59,734 nt of DNA from Mycolicibacterium palauense (GTDB taxonomy: Bacteria; Actinomycetota; Actinomycetes; Mycobacteriales; Mycobacteriaceae): NCBI RefSeq assembly GCF_002592005.1, contig NZ_NVQF01000034.1, positions 1 to 59,734 on the forward strand, in the 5' to 3' direction. Below the pieces are notes generated by a model, which saw only the letters and a program-made list of their open reading frames with translations, had not been told where the DNA came from and did no database searches. How positions within the stretch are numbered: position 1 is the first letter of the stretch; the number at the start of each line of letters is the position of its first letter. The position numbers were made by a program, and so were the translations under genes. Below, piece after piece: positions 8,202 to 16,442 of this stretch.

Positions 8202-8734
8202 AGGGTGTGTTGCTCAATGCGGTCGAGGAAGCGGTGTCGCGTCGGTGGGGCGAGGAGATGTGGGATGACCTGCTGGACACCTGCGGTCTGGATGGTGCGT
8301 ACACGGCTCTGGGAAACTACCCGGACTCCGAACTCGTCGCGGTGGCTCGTGCCGCAGCCGACCGGCTGGGTTGCTCGGTCGACGACGTCCAGCGCACGCT
8401 CGGGCGGCTCACGTTCGGACCGCTGATGTCGCGCTACACCGGGTTTCCCGAGGCGCCGACCTCGCTGCGCGAGTTCCTGCCGAAGGTCAACGAGGTAATC
8501 CATCCCCAGGTGCTCAAGCTCTACCCCGGAGCCTCGGTGCCTCGATTCGTGTTGCGCGACAACGGCGACGATCTCGAGCTGGACTATCTGTCGGTGCGCA
8601 ACATGTGCATGCTCGCCGAGGGGTTGGTTCTGGGGGTCGCTGATCATTACGCTGAGACCGTGGTCGTGGATCAGACCAGGTGCAGGCAACGGGGAGATTC
8701 CCGCTGCACCATTCGCATCAGGGCCGCGGGTTGA
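8198..8734 (+). CDS. H-NOX (haem nitric oxide/oxygen binding) sensor protein
   Basis: This is a stand-alone 178-residue H-NOX domain. Hallmarks are in place: the proximal haem ligand H102 (EVIHPQVL), P115, and the propionate-binding Y-x-S-x-R motif as Y130/S132/R134 (YLSVR), with spacing like that of characterised H-NOX proteins. The region that carries the distal Tyr of O2-binding members (around residue 140) has A140 and no nearby Tyr, which points to NO rather than O2 sensing (inference). In other bacteria such proteins bind NO and inhibit a neighbouring histidine kinase. Here the gene overlaps the hybrid kinase upstream (GTGA) and the DHp protein downstream (TTGA). The H-NOX fold is not part of the familiar M. 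tuberculosis gene set. Confidence 0.88.
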   Translation: MKGVLLNAVEEAVSRRWGEEMWDDLLDTCGLDGAYTALGNYPDSELVAVARAAADRLGCSVDDVQRTLGRLTFGPLMSRYTGFPEAPTSLREFLPKVNEVIHPQVLKLYPGASVPRFVLRDNGDDLELDYLSVRNMCMLAEGLVLGVADHYAETVVVDQTRCRQRGDSRCTIRIRAAG

Positions 8735-9396
8735 GCGAGCCCGATGATAGCGCTGCGGCCATCGAGCGCCTTCAGCGCCGCCTCGCCCGCGAGAAGTCGG
8801 CGCGGCTTCAGGCGGAGAACATCGCCGAGCGTGTCGCTTCGGATCGATGGGAGCTCCGCCAACAGCTCGAGGAGAAGCTCGCGCTGCGAACCTCCGAACT
8901 GGAAGCGGCACGGCGCACCGCCTCCGAGGCCGTGACCGGACGACAGCGCTGTCTCTCGGAGATCAGCCACGAACTGCGGACCTCGTTGACGGCGCTGTAT
9001 TTCCTGGCGGAGTCACTGTCGGAGGAAAGGCCGATCAGCGCAGAGCAGATCGAGGAGTTGCGCAGGGTCGTCACCGACATGCAGTCCGTCATGGACGTGG
9101 TCGCCGACGCGTCGGACGGTGCGGATCCCCGGCCGGCGCGGGCCCCGGGTTCCCGGCATCAAATGCCGCTGGCCGACGTCGTCTCGGCACACGAGAACGG
9201 CTGGCACCAAGCCGCCGCCCGCTCGGGCAAACTGCTGATCCTGGATGTCGACACCCCGTCCGGTCCGCTGCACGCCGGCGCGGCCGATGAAGTCAACCAG
9301 CGGGTGCTCGGCCTGATTCACGAACGGTCGAACACCTCGGATCCGGTGATCGAGCTGCATCTCAAGGTCGGCGCCGACGGCCTGGAGGCCAGTTGA
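8731..9396 (+). CDS. DHp-domain protein lacking a recognisable ATPase domain
   Basis: The 221-residue product starts at a TTG that overlaps the H-NOX stop (TTGA). It has an N-terminal coiled coil (about 5-65), a histidine-kinase dimerisation helix with H80 (SEISHELRTS), and a C-terminal part of about 100 residues. Where an HATPase domain would follow, only a short degenerate stretch is seen (DEVNQRVLGLIHERS in the place of the N box), and the D-x-G-x-G and G-x-G-L boxes are missing. It probably cannot autophosphorylate. It may be a phosphotransfer intermediate, a phosphatase or a scaffold for the adjacent kinase; this is inference. It converges on the response-regulator gene with 13 nt between them. 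Confidence 0.78.
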   Translation: MSEPDDSAAAIERLQRRLAREKSARLQAENIAERVASDRWELRQQLEEKLALRTSELEAARRTASEAVTGRQRCLSEISHELRTSLTALYFLAESLSEERPISAEQIEELRRVVTDMQSVMDVVADASDGADPRPARAPGSRHQMPLADVVSAHENGWHQAAARSGKLLILDVDTPSGPLHAGAADEVNQRVLGLIHERSNTSDPVIELHLKVGADGLEAS

Positions 9397-9409
9397 GGCC
9401 GGCCGGCCA

Positions 9410-10090
<681 letters not shown>

Positions 10091-10364
10091 AGACCCCAGT
10101 GTGCACTCATCGCCGCTCCGGGAGGGGCAAATCCATCGGCCCGAAGCGACGATCGCGCTGTTTGTGCACACGTGCCGCTGAAGCCGCCACCCCCGTGGAG
10201 AGGCCGGACCGACCGGGTCAGCGGGTGCTGACCTTCCGGGGTGCCGGCGTCCGCCGTTGATAGGCGGGATCCTTGCAGCCCCAGGCTGTCCGGCGGAGAC
10301 GACGGGTGTTGCGGAAAGCGGCGAGAGCATCAGCGTCCATGTCGGGTCCACCTCTTCCTTGTGC

Positions 10365-10781
10365 TCATGCCGGGACCAGGGCCCGGTCTCCGCCGCCGCG
10401 GAACGCCCTCTGCACGGCGCGCAGCCGCCCCGGCCGCGCGCTTCGGGAGTCATCACCGGAGTGGCTGGATACGGTCAGCGGAGGCAGGGGGTTCCACACA
10501 CCTCCCGGACGCAGGAAGCGCCACAAATCGGCCCGGCCGATGATGCGGGCGGCATCCGAGTCCTCCGGGGGCAGCAGCACCCGGATCGGGATACCGGTCC
10601 GGCTGCCCCGCGCGACGATGCTGGTGACGGCGGCCAATCCTGCGCCGGAGAGGTCCTGCACTCCGGTGAGATCGACTATCACGGTGCCGTCGTTGCCGAC
10701 GGCCAGCTCGAAGTTGTCCCTGAGTCTCATCGCCTCGACCGGATCGAGGACGGGCCGCGACCGCAGGATTGTGGCGCTCAT
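10365..10781 (-). CDS. STAS-domain protein (anti-sigma antagonist type)
   Basis: The product has 138 residues. A STAS fold covers about 1-95, with the motif DLTGVQDLSGAGLAAV placing a Ser at the site phosphorylated in SpoIIAA/RsbV proteins. A Pro/Arg-rich tail of about 40 residues follows. The start codon overlaps the stop of the second STAS gene (ATGA), so both are made together. Such proteins normally bind an RsbW-type kinase; none is encoded in this window, so the partner is unknown. Its proximity to the NO-sensing set and the polysaccharide genes suggests a role between them (inference). Confidence 0.8.
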   Translation of the reverse strand: MSATILRSRPVLDPVEAMRLRDNFELAVGNDGTVIVDLTGVQDLSGAGLAAVTSIVARGSRTGIPIRVLLPPEDSDAARIIGRADLWRFLRPGGVWNPLPPLTVSSHSGDDSRSARPGRLRAVQRAFRGGGDRALVPA

Positions 10782-11143
10782 GCCGCCCGCACCGCGGTGG
10801 GCCGCCGCCCGGACACCGCGTCGGCGGGGTTCAGCGCCTCATAGTGTCCGGACAGTTCGAGGATGACCCGGGCCGCCACGCTGGGACCGGCGAGAGTGAG
10901 ATCGCCGCCGTGGTCGATGCACCGCAACCGTGCCTGGATCAGCGCATCCATGCCGCTTCGATCCAGGTACCGAACCTGGGATGCGTCGACCACCACGTCG
11001 GTTCCCGGCGCGACCGCACGGTCGATCGCCGAATGGAACTCCGCGACCTCGTGCACGTCGAAGCGCTGGGGCAGGTCGATCGTGCGAATCGTCCTCGGTG
11101 CGGATGCGGCGGGGCGCTGGGCGACTGCCGTCGATGCTGTCAT
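10778..11143 (-). CDS. STAS-domain protein (anti-sigma antagonist type)
   Basis: The 121-residue protein has a STAS domain at about 20-110 and the switch motif YLDRSGMDALIQA, with a Ser at the usual phosphorylation site. The ATG at 11143 is preceded by AGAAGG; a longer frame to 11251 has no support. It is the first gene of a two-gene STAS operon and overlaps the next by 4 nt. The two STAS proteins differ clearly in sequence, so they are not a recent duplication. Partner-switching with an unseen kinase/anti-sigma factor is the expected mechanism. Confidence 0.82.
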   Translation of the reverse strand: MTASTAVAQRPAASAPRTIRTIDLPQRFDVHEVAEFHSAIDRAVAPGTDVVVDASQVRYLDRSGMDALIQARLRCIDHGGDLTLAGPSVAARVILELSGHYEALNPADAVSGRRPTAVRAA

Positions 11144-11464
11144 CGTGTTACACCTTCTGCTGGTTGTGTCCGGTTCGTCCGGTTCTGTGGAGGGCCGGTG
11201 TTCGGCCAGTTCTGAAGGTAGGGCGCCAGATGCAAGGCAAGAAGGGGACATTCTTCAGGATCTGCTCAAGAAATCCGTGCTCCCGACAGGTCGCCCGCGC
11301 GGATGCGGCGCCGGCCGGGCGAGAGGCCGGCAAGGCGGGCGAGTTCGCTACGCGATCGGCCGATGACCCGACCTCGGGCACGCCGAACGTGGCAGCGGGA
11401 CATGCGAAGACCGCCGTAGCGTGGTCCCGACACCGTCGGCACCACGCTCGGCATATCCGGCCGA
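11144..11464. other. Intergenic region between STAS genes and GT4 gene
   Basis: About 320 bases separate the start of the STAS operon from the stop of the glycosyltransferase gene. Open frames here have no recognisable protein features. The part next to 11143 should hold the STAS promoter; no operator, repeat or RNA gene was recognised. Confidence 0.45.
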
Positions 11465-12685
11465 TCAGCCCCGGCCGCAGATCTCCTGCAGATGGACCAG
11501 ATGCCAGTCGGCGATGTCGGCAAGTGGAATGCCGCACGCCGCAGCGCGATTCGCCTCCCCCATCGCGGCCATGCCGACGGGATCGGCGAGCATCGCACGC
11601 AGAGCCCGGGCGAGGTCGCCCGGGTCGCCCGCATCGAAGGTGACGGCCTTGAAGCCCTCCTCGCGCACGCACTCGGCCAGGTCATCGATAGCGGGCAGCA
11701 CCACCGGGCATCCGTATGAGCCGGCCTGGTGCAGGACGCCCGAAGAGCCCGTCGTGCTCGTGTAGGGGAAGACCGCGACGTCTGCCGCGCCGAACACGCC
11801 GGGTACGTCCTCCTCGGCCACGTATCCGGTGAAGCTGATTCCCGGCACGCCGCGATACTTCTCTTCGATGCCCTCGAGATACCCCACCGCATTGTGGCTG
11901 TCGGTACCGGCGACAACGACCTCGACGTCGACCCCCTGGGAACGCAGGATGGCGTGGGCATCGAGGAGGACCTCGAGCCTCTTGTAGGTACCCCACTTGC
12001 CGAAGGCGAGCAGAGACGGCATCCCAGCGGGCTCCCGCACGACGGGGTCCGGCTGCTCGAAGCTCCCGTGCGGGGCGAGGTAGACGTTTCGCGCGCCGTA
12101 CCTGTCGGACAGCACATCCACGTACTGGGGCATCGTGACGCACACCTTGTTCGCCGCGAGAACCATCCTGGTCACCAGACCACCGAGGAAGGACAGCACC
12201 CAGGTGAGCACCCGGTTCGACGAGTACCCGGCCTCCTGGAGGTCGACGGTGTCGACCAGGTTGTGCAACAGGACCACCGTCGGCGTTCCGCCGGCGCGCA
12301 GGAGCGCGGGCACCATGAGCCCCAGCGCCGCGGCCGCCTTGCCGGACCCGAAGCTGGTGAAATGGGCATTCACCAGCACCACATCGGGTTTGCACGCCCG
12401 CACGGCCCTGGCGATCCGTACCGGATTCCACAGGGAACCGTATCGCCAGGCCGGCACCGCCCTGGCGCCGTCGGGCAGGTCGACAAGAGACTCCTCCGCG
12501 CCTTCTTCCAGATCATCATGGAGGATGATCAGCTCGCGCACTTCAGGTTTGGCCGCGAGGTGGCGGGCGAGGTGATAGCCGTACTCGTTCAGCGTCGTCC
12601 GACTCGGCGGATAGGCGGTGACGAGGGACACCCGCAGTCCGTCCGGACCCGGCGTGACGGGATTGATCTGGTCGGTGACGCTCAT
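11465..12685 (-). CDS. GT4-family glycosyltransferase
   Basis: This retaining glycosyltransferase (406 residues, GT-B fold) probably adds a sugar to a lipid-linked polysaccharide precursor at the inner face of the membrane. The N-terminal Rossmann half starts with LRVSLVTAYPPSRTTLNEYG. The C-terminal half has FGKWGTYKRLEVLLDA and the donor-binding stretch FPYTSTTGSSGVLHQAGSYG, with the E/S-G-x-x pattern of GT4 enzymes. The ATG at 12685 gives the family N-terminus; the longer frame to 13177 runs antisense to the next gene and is rejected. It is downstream of the GT2 gene on the same strand and faces the flippase/pyruvyl-transferase genes. Confidence 0.88.
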   Translation of the reverse strand: MSVTDQINPVTPGPDGLRVSLVTAYPPSRTTLNEYGYHLARHLAAKPEVRELIILHDDLEEGAEESLVDLPDGARAVPAWRYGSLWNPVRIARAVRACKPDVVLVNAHFTSFGSGKAAAALGLMVPALLRAGGTPTVVLLHNLVDTVDLQEAGYSSNRVLTWVLSFLGGLVTRMVLAANKVCVTMPQYVDVLSDRYGARNVYLAPHGSFEQPDPVVREPAGMPSLLAFGKWGTYKRLEVLLDAHAILRSQGVDVEVVVAGTDSHNAVGYLEGIEEKYRGVPGISFTGYVAEEDVPGVFGAADVAVFPYTSTTGSSGVLHQAGSYGCPVVLPAIDDLAECVREEGFKAVTFDAGDPGDLARALRAMLADPVGMAAMGEANRAAACGIPLADIADWHLVHLQEICGRG

Positions 12686-12767
12686 CGCTCGTCTGCTCTC
12701 GATGTGGGGCGGGCCCCGGGGTCGGTTCGATTCGACATTCGGGGTGATGTGGACATGTCGACGGCTC

Positions 12768-13565
12768 CTAGGACGCGACCGCGGCGGGCATCGCGCCGGC
12801 GTAGCGGCCGCAGAGGTCTCGATACCGCAATGCGGCGACGTCGCGCAGGAAGCGAAGCGACTCCCGGCCCGGGCTGACCTTGGAGCCCGGGGCCTCGATC
12901 CAGCGGACCGGGATCTCCTCGATTCCGATGCCCCAGCGCTGGGCCAGCCAGAGGATCTCGAGATCGAACGAGAAGCCGTCGACGCGGGACGCGCGGAACA
13001 GGGCCTGCGCCGTTTCGCGCGTGAACAGCTTGAAGCCGCACTGCGTGTCCTTGATCCGCACTCCCGTGACCTTCCGGACGCCCCCGCGCAGTGCCGCGCT
13101 GATGAAGCTGCGCAGGCGGCCCCGGCCGCGCTCCTCGGCCCCGGCCGCCGCCCTGGAGGCCACCGCGACGCCGACACCCTCGATCTTCTCGTCGATGGCC
13201 CGAAGCAGCCTGTCGAACTCCTCGATCGGCGTCGACATGTCGGCGTCGCTGAACAGGATGTACCGTCCCCGCGCCGCGATCACGCCGTCGCGAACGGCTG
13301 CGCCCTTGCCGCGGTTGATCCCCGGTTGCAGGACGGTGACGTTGGCAAGGCGAAGCGACCTGACCAGATCGGCCGTGCCGTCGACGCTGCCGTCGTCGGA
13401 GACGATCAGTTCCCAGGCGAGCCCGGAGGAACACAGGTGGGCCGAGATCGCACCGATGGTCGGCACGATCCGGTCGTTCTCGTCGAACGCCGGGATCACC
13501 ACCGATACGTCGGGGGTGCCCGTCAGCTTCGTGTCGCGCCAAGTCTGGAAGTCCGAGTAAGTCAT
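12768..13565 (-). CDS. GT2-family glycosyltransferase (polyprenyl-phosphate sugar synthase type)
   Basis: The 265-residue product has the GT-A core of the DPM1/ALG5 type: VSVVIPAFDENDRI, DDGSVDGTADLV, GKGAAVRDGV, and the metal-binding FSDADMSTP. This kind of enzyme moves a hexose from a nucleotide sugar to polyprenyl phosphate, giving a membrane sugar donor for a GT-C enzyme on the outer face. A giant polytopic protein encoded nearby (16439-19687) could be that acceptor enzyme (inference). The ATG at 13565 starts the conserved region; upstream in-frame residues to 13658 lack features. It lies in a divergent pair with the flippase gene. Confidence 0.9.
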   Translation of the reverse strand: MTYSDFQTWRDTKLTGTPDVSVVIPAFDENDRIVPTIGAISAHLCSSGLAWELIVSDDGSVDGTADLVRSLRLANVTVLQPGINRGKGAAVRDGVIAARGRYILFSDADMSTPIEEFDRLLRAIDEKIEGVGVAVASRAAAGAEERGRGRLRSFISAALRGGVRKVTGVRIKDTQCGFKLFTRETAQALFRASRVDGFSFDLEILWLAQRWGIGIEEIPVRWIEAPGSKVSPGRESLRFLRDVAALRYRDLCGRYAGAMPAAVAS

Positions 13566-13729
13566 CCGAGTGGTCCTTTCGTCCTGCACCGAAACGTAGG
13601 GACGGCCCTTCAAGAAGACTTCCGGTGAAACATCAAGTGATCGGCAAGGTTGCGGCAAGCCCGCTCGGGGGTTCGCGGACCCCGAACCTCACACCCGCGA
13701 ATACCGTTCACAGCGAGGAGATTCCGACC

Positions 13730-13834
13730 ATGATCCGGTCGTCCGGCCCCGCTCCGGCACACGGCGGCCCGGCCCGGCCCGAGCCACGGACCGACCTTGA
13801 CGATTTCTTGAGACGGCACAGCGGATGCGCTTGA
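13730..13834 (+). CDS. Possible 34-residue small ORF upstream of the flippase gene
   Basis: A short ORF begins at an ATG preceded by a near-ideal GAGGAG 9 nt upstream and ends 15 nt before the flippase start. The peptide has a Pro/Gly-rich N-terminal half and a charged C-terminal half (RTDLDDFLRRHSGC). Third-position GC is lower than in neighbouring genes, which argues against strong coding selection. It could be a leader peptide coupled to the flippase or simply the spacer carrying a chance ribosome-binding site. Confidence 0.3.
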   Translation: MIRSSGPAPAHGGPARPEPRTDLDDFLRRHSGCA

Positions 13835-13849
13835 GGACCGACCCCGAGC

Positions 13850-15199
13850 ATGGTTGGCGTGGTGATCACGGAAGCACCGGCCGCGGCCGGCTCGGCCCGC
13901 ACACGGGCACCCGCGGAGAATGCCGGCTTCGCCCGCCGGCAACTGAGCGGTGCGCTGATCCTCAGCGTGACGATGCTCGGGGTCAGCGCGGCCAACTACC
14001 TGCTGAACCTGCTGCTCGCCCGTTTCCTCACGCCCGTGGAGTTCGGCGACGCCAACCTCGCGGTGAACATGGTGCTGGCCGCCGCCGCGGCCGCGGCCAC
14101 GCTGCAACTCCTGTCGGCCCGCACCGGCGCGATCGACGACCCCGCAGGGATCGAGGCACGCCGCAGACTGATGCGCTGGGCCTGGGGTGTCGGCGGGGCC
14201 ATCGGAATCGGGCTGGTGCTGGGGTCGTCGTCGCTCGCCCACACCTTCAACACGTCCACCCCCGTACTGTTCGCCGTGATCGGGCTGGGACTTCCCGTGT
14301 ACCTGGCGCAGGCCGTCCTGCGCGGCGCGCTGCAGGGCGACCTCCGGCTGGGACGGCTGGCGGTCACCTACGGTGTCGAGGCGGCGGCCAGGGTCGGGAT
14401 CGCGCTGATCATGCTCGCGCTCGGCCTCGGGGTGATCGGGGCTGCGGTGGCAATCTCGCTGTCGTTCGTGGCCTCTGCGCTCGCGGCTCGTCACCGGAGC
14501 GCGACCACCGCCGCGGATGCGCAACCCACGCCCTCCCCCACCGCGGCCAAACCCCCGGGACTGGCCGCGGTGTCGGTGGCCGCAACCATCCTGCTCGTCG
14601 GGCAGGTCGTGATCGCCAACGGGGACGTCATCCTGGCCAAGGCGGTGATGGACCCGCAGGCGGCGGGCACCTACGCGGGGGCCGCGGTCATCGGGCGCGG
14701 ACTGTATTTCCTGTCCTGGGCCGTCGTCCACAGCACGTTTCCCGTCGTCGCGCGGGCCGAGAGCACCGAGGAGCGGCGCCGGGCGTTGATCCGTGCCCTG
14801 GCCATGGTGGTGACCACCTGCGTGGCCGGCGTGGCCGGGCTTGCGCTCCTGGGTGGGCGACTCGCTCCGCTGCTGCTGGGGCACGGCTACGGGGAGGCCG
14901 CCGAGGTGCTGGTTCCCTACGCGGTGGCCACCGCACTGTTCGCCGTGGCCAACCTGGTCGCCAGCCTCGACCTCGCCATCGGCCGCCGGCTGGCGCCGTC
15001 GGCCCTGCTGCTGGGCGCTGTGCTGCAGACGCTTCTGCTGCTCACGTTCGGCACCACCCCCATGTCCATGGTGGTGGCCCAGGTCGTCGCCATGGCCGCA
15101 ACCGCGGTGCTGGTGGGCGCGGCCCACCTCTGCGACAATCGGACCGACCGGCGGATCTCCCGGCCAGCGGAGAGCGCCGACGAGCACGGAGATCGATGA
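13850..15199 (+). CDS. Polysaccharide/oligosaccharide flippase (MOP superfamily, Wzx-like)
   Basis: The 449-residue polytopic protein has about 12 hydrophobic segments spread from residue 33 to 435, a short charged N-terminus and a short hydrophilic tail. The N-terminal pattern (FARRQLSGALILSV, then NYLLNLLLARFLTPVEFGDAN) is typical of Wzx-like MATE/MOP exporters that flip lipid-linked saccharide units. It starts a plus-strand operon with the pyruvyl transferase and the giant membrane protein. The spacing to the next ATG is 1 nt. It supports the view that this block makes an exported polysaccharide or glycolipid. Confidence 0.85.
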   Translation: MVGVVITEAPAAAGSARTRAPAENAGFARRQLSGALILSVTMLGVSAANYLLNLLLARFLTPVEFGDANLAVNMVLAAAAAAATLQLLSARTGAIDDPAGIEARRRLMRWAWGVGGAIGIGLVLGSSSLAHTFNTSTPVLFAVIGLGLPVYLAQAVLRGALQGDLRLGRLAVTYGVEAAARVGIALIMLALGLGVIGAAVAISLSFVASALAARHRSATTAADAQPTPSPTAAKPPGLAAVSVAATILLVGQVVIANGDVILAKAVMDPQAAGTYAGAAVIGRGLYFLSWAVVHSTFPVVARAESTEERRRALIRALAMVVTTCVAGVAGLALLGGRLAPLLLGHGYGEAAEVLVPYAVATALFAVANLVASLDLAIGRRLAPSALLLGAVLQTLLLLTFGTTPMSMVVAQVVAMAATAVLVGAAHLCDNRTDRRISRPAESADEHGDR

Positions 15200-15200
15200 G

Positions 15201-16442
15201 ATGACCGCCACCACAGGCAGCACGCACCAGGCGGCCCGGTTCCCCGGTACCGACTTCGGCTCGACACGGCGCCCACGGCGCAGTGTCCTGTTCCTGGGAA
15301 CCCACGGGCAGGCCAACGTCGGCGACGAGCTGTTGCTCGAAACCTTCCTCACCGAGCTCGGTGCCGACCACACCTACGCGGTCAACTCCTATGATCCGGC
15401 CGCGACCACCGCGCAACTGGCAGGCCGCTTCGACGTGACGGTGTTCGACACTGGGTCGGATCGCCTCGGACTGCTCCGCAGCCTGTGGCGCTGCGATGTC
15501 GTCGTCTTCGGTGGCGGGAACATCCTCAAGGAGCTCTACCGCTCGGTGGGCAGGTGGAGGTACTCGACTCTGACGATGGTCCTCGCAGTCGTGCTGCTGG
15601 CCCGGCTGATGGCCAAGCCCGTCCTGATGGCCAACGTCGGAATCGGGCCCGTGACCTCCGTCCCGGGCAGGGTGTTGGTTCGGGCCATCCTGCGACTCGT
15701 CTGGCTCATCTCGGTGCGGGACGAGGGGTCGTTTCGCTTCGCCGTCTCGGTCGGCTGTGTCGGGCACAAACTGCGACTCGTCCCGGACGCCGTCTGGGCA
15801 CGCGATCCTGAATCCCTTCGCGGCCGCACCGATCCCCGGGGGCGCGCGCAGGATCGTCCGCTGCGGATCGCGCTGAACCTGAACAAGGACGTCGATGCGG
15901 CCGACCAGTGGGGCCGGTTCCTCGATCTGCTCGTCACCGCGCTGGACGACGTGGCCGACACGCACCGCGTCGAATTCCACGCTCTCCCCATGCAGTGCGG
16001 CTACAAGAGCGGAACCGACCTCGAGGTGTTGAAGGAGGTGCTCGGACGCCTGGACGCACCTGTGCATATTCACGCGCCCACCGATCATCGGCAGGTCGCC
16101 GCCATCATCGCCGGCTGCGACGTCGTCGTCAGCGAGCGACTGCACGCCATCATCCTGTCGGTTGTGCTCGGATGCCCCGTCGTCGCGCTGCCCTACGACG
16201 TCAAGGTGCGCGAGCTCGCGACCCAACTCGGGGTCGAGAAGCGATCCTTCGATGTGTCCGCCGATCTGGACCCGGCCGCACTGGCGACGGCCATCCTGGG
16301 AGCCTCCGACGACCCGGGTTCAGAACGGGACCGGATGGCGGCCGTGGTGGCCGCCAAGCGGCGTGAAGCCGCTGCCGGGTTCGCGGCCGTGCGCTCCTGG
16401 GTCGCGTCCCCGGCACGAACGTGGGAGCTTCCCGGCGCGTGA
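15201..16442 (+). CDS. Polysaccharide pyruvyl transferase family protein (CsaB/WcaK type)
   Basis: This 413-residue enzyme is expected to transfer pyruvate from phosphoenolpyruvate as a ketal to a sugar of the cluster's product, adding negative charge. Family signatures are GQANVGDELLLETFL near the N-terminus, VVFGGGNILKE, and the C-terminal SERLHAIILS. The ATG at 15201 follows the flippase stop by 1 nt; the open frame running upstream inside the flippase is a shadow. The stop overlaps the GTG of the next gene (GTGA), so the three are tightly coupled. Pyruvylation of a surface glycan is therefore a strong prediction for the cluster, though acceptor and linkage cannot be read from sequence. 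Confidence 0.9.
   Translation: MTATTGSTHQAARFPGTDFGSTRRPRRSVLFLGTHGQANVGDELLLETFLTELGADHTYAVNSYDPAATTAQLAGRFDVTVFDTGSDRLGLLRSLWRCDVVVFGGGNILKELYRSVGRWRYSTLTMVLAVVLLARLMAKPVLMANVGIGPVTSVPGRVLVRAILRLVWLISVRDEGSFRFAVSVGCVGHKLRLVPDAVWARDPESLRGRTDPRGRAQDRPLRIALNLNKDVDAADQWGRFLDLLVTALDDVADTHRVEFHALPMQCGYKSGTDLEVLKEVLGRLDAPVHIHAPTDHRQVAAIIAGCDVVVSERLHAIILSVVLGCPVVALPYDVKVRELATQLGVEKRSFDVSADLDPAALATAILGASDDPGSERDRMAAVVAAKRREAAAGFAAVRSWVASPARTWELPGA

Noticed and set aside
12686..13177. N-terminal extension of the GT4 gene
   Set aside because: The extra residues are Arg/Ser-rich shadow of the GT2 gene; the GT4 fold starts at the ATG at 12685.
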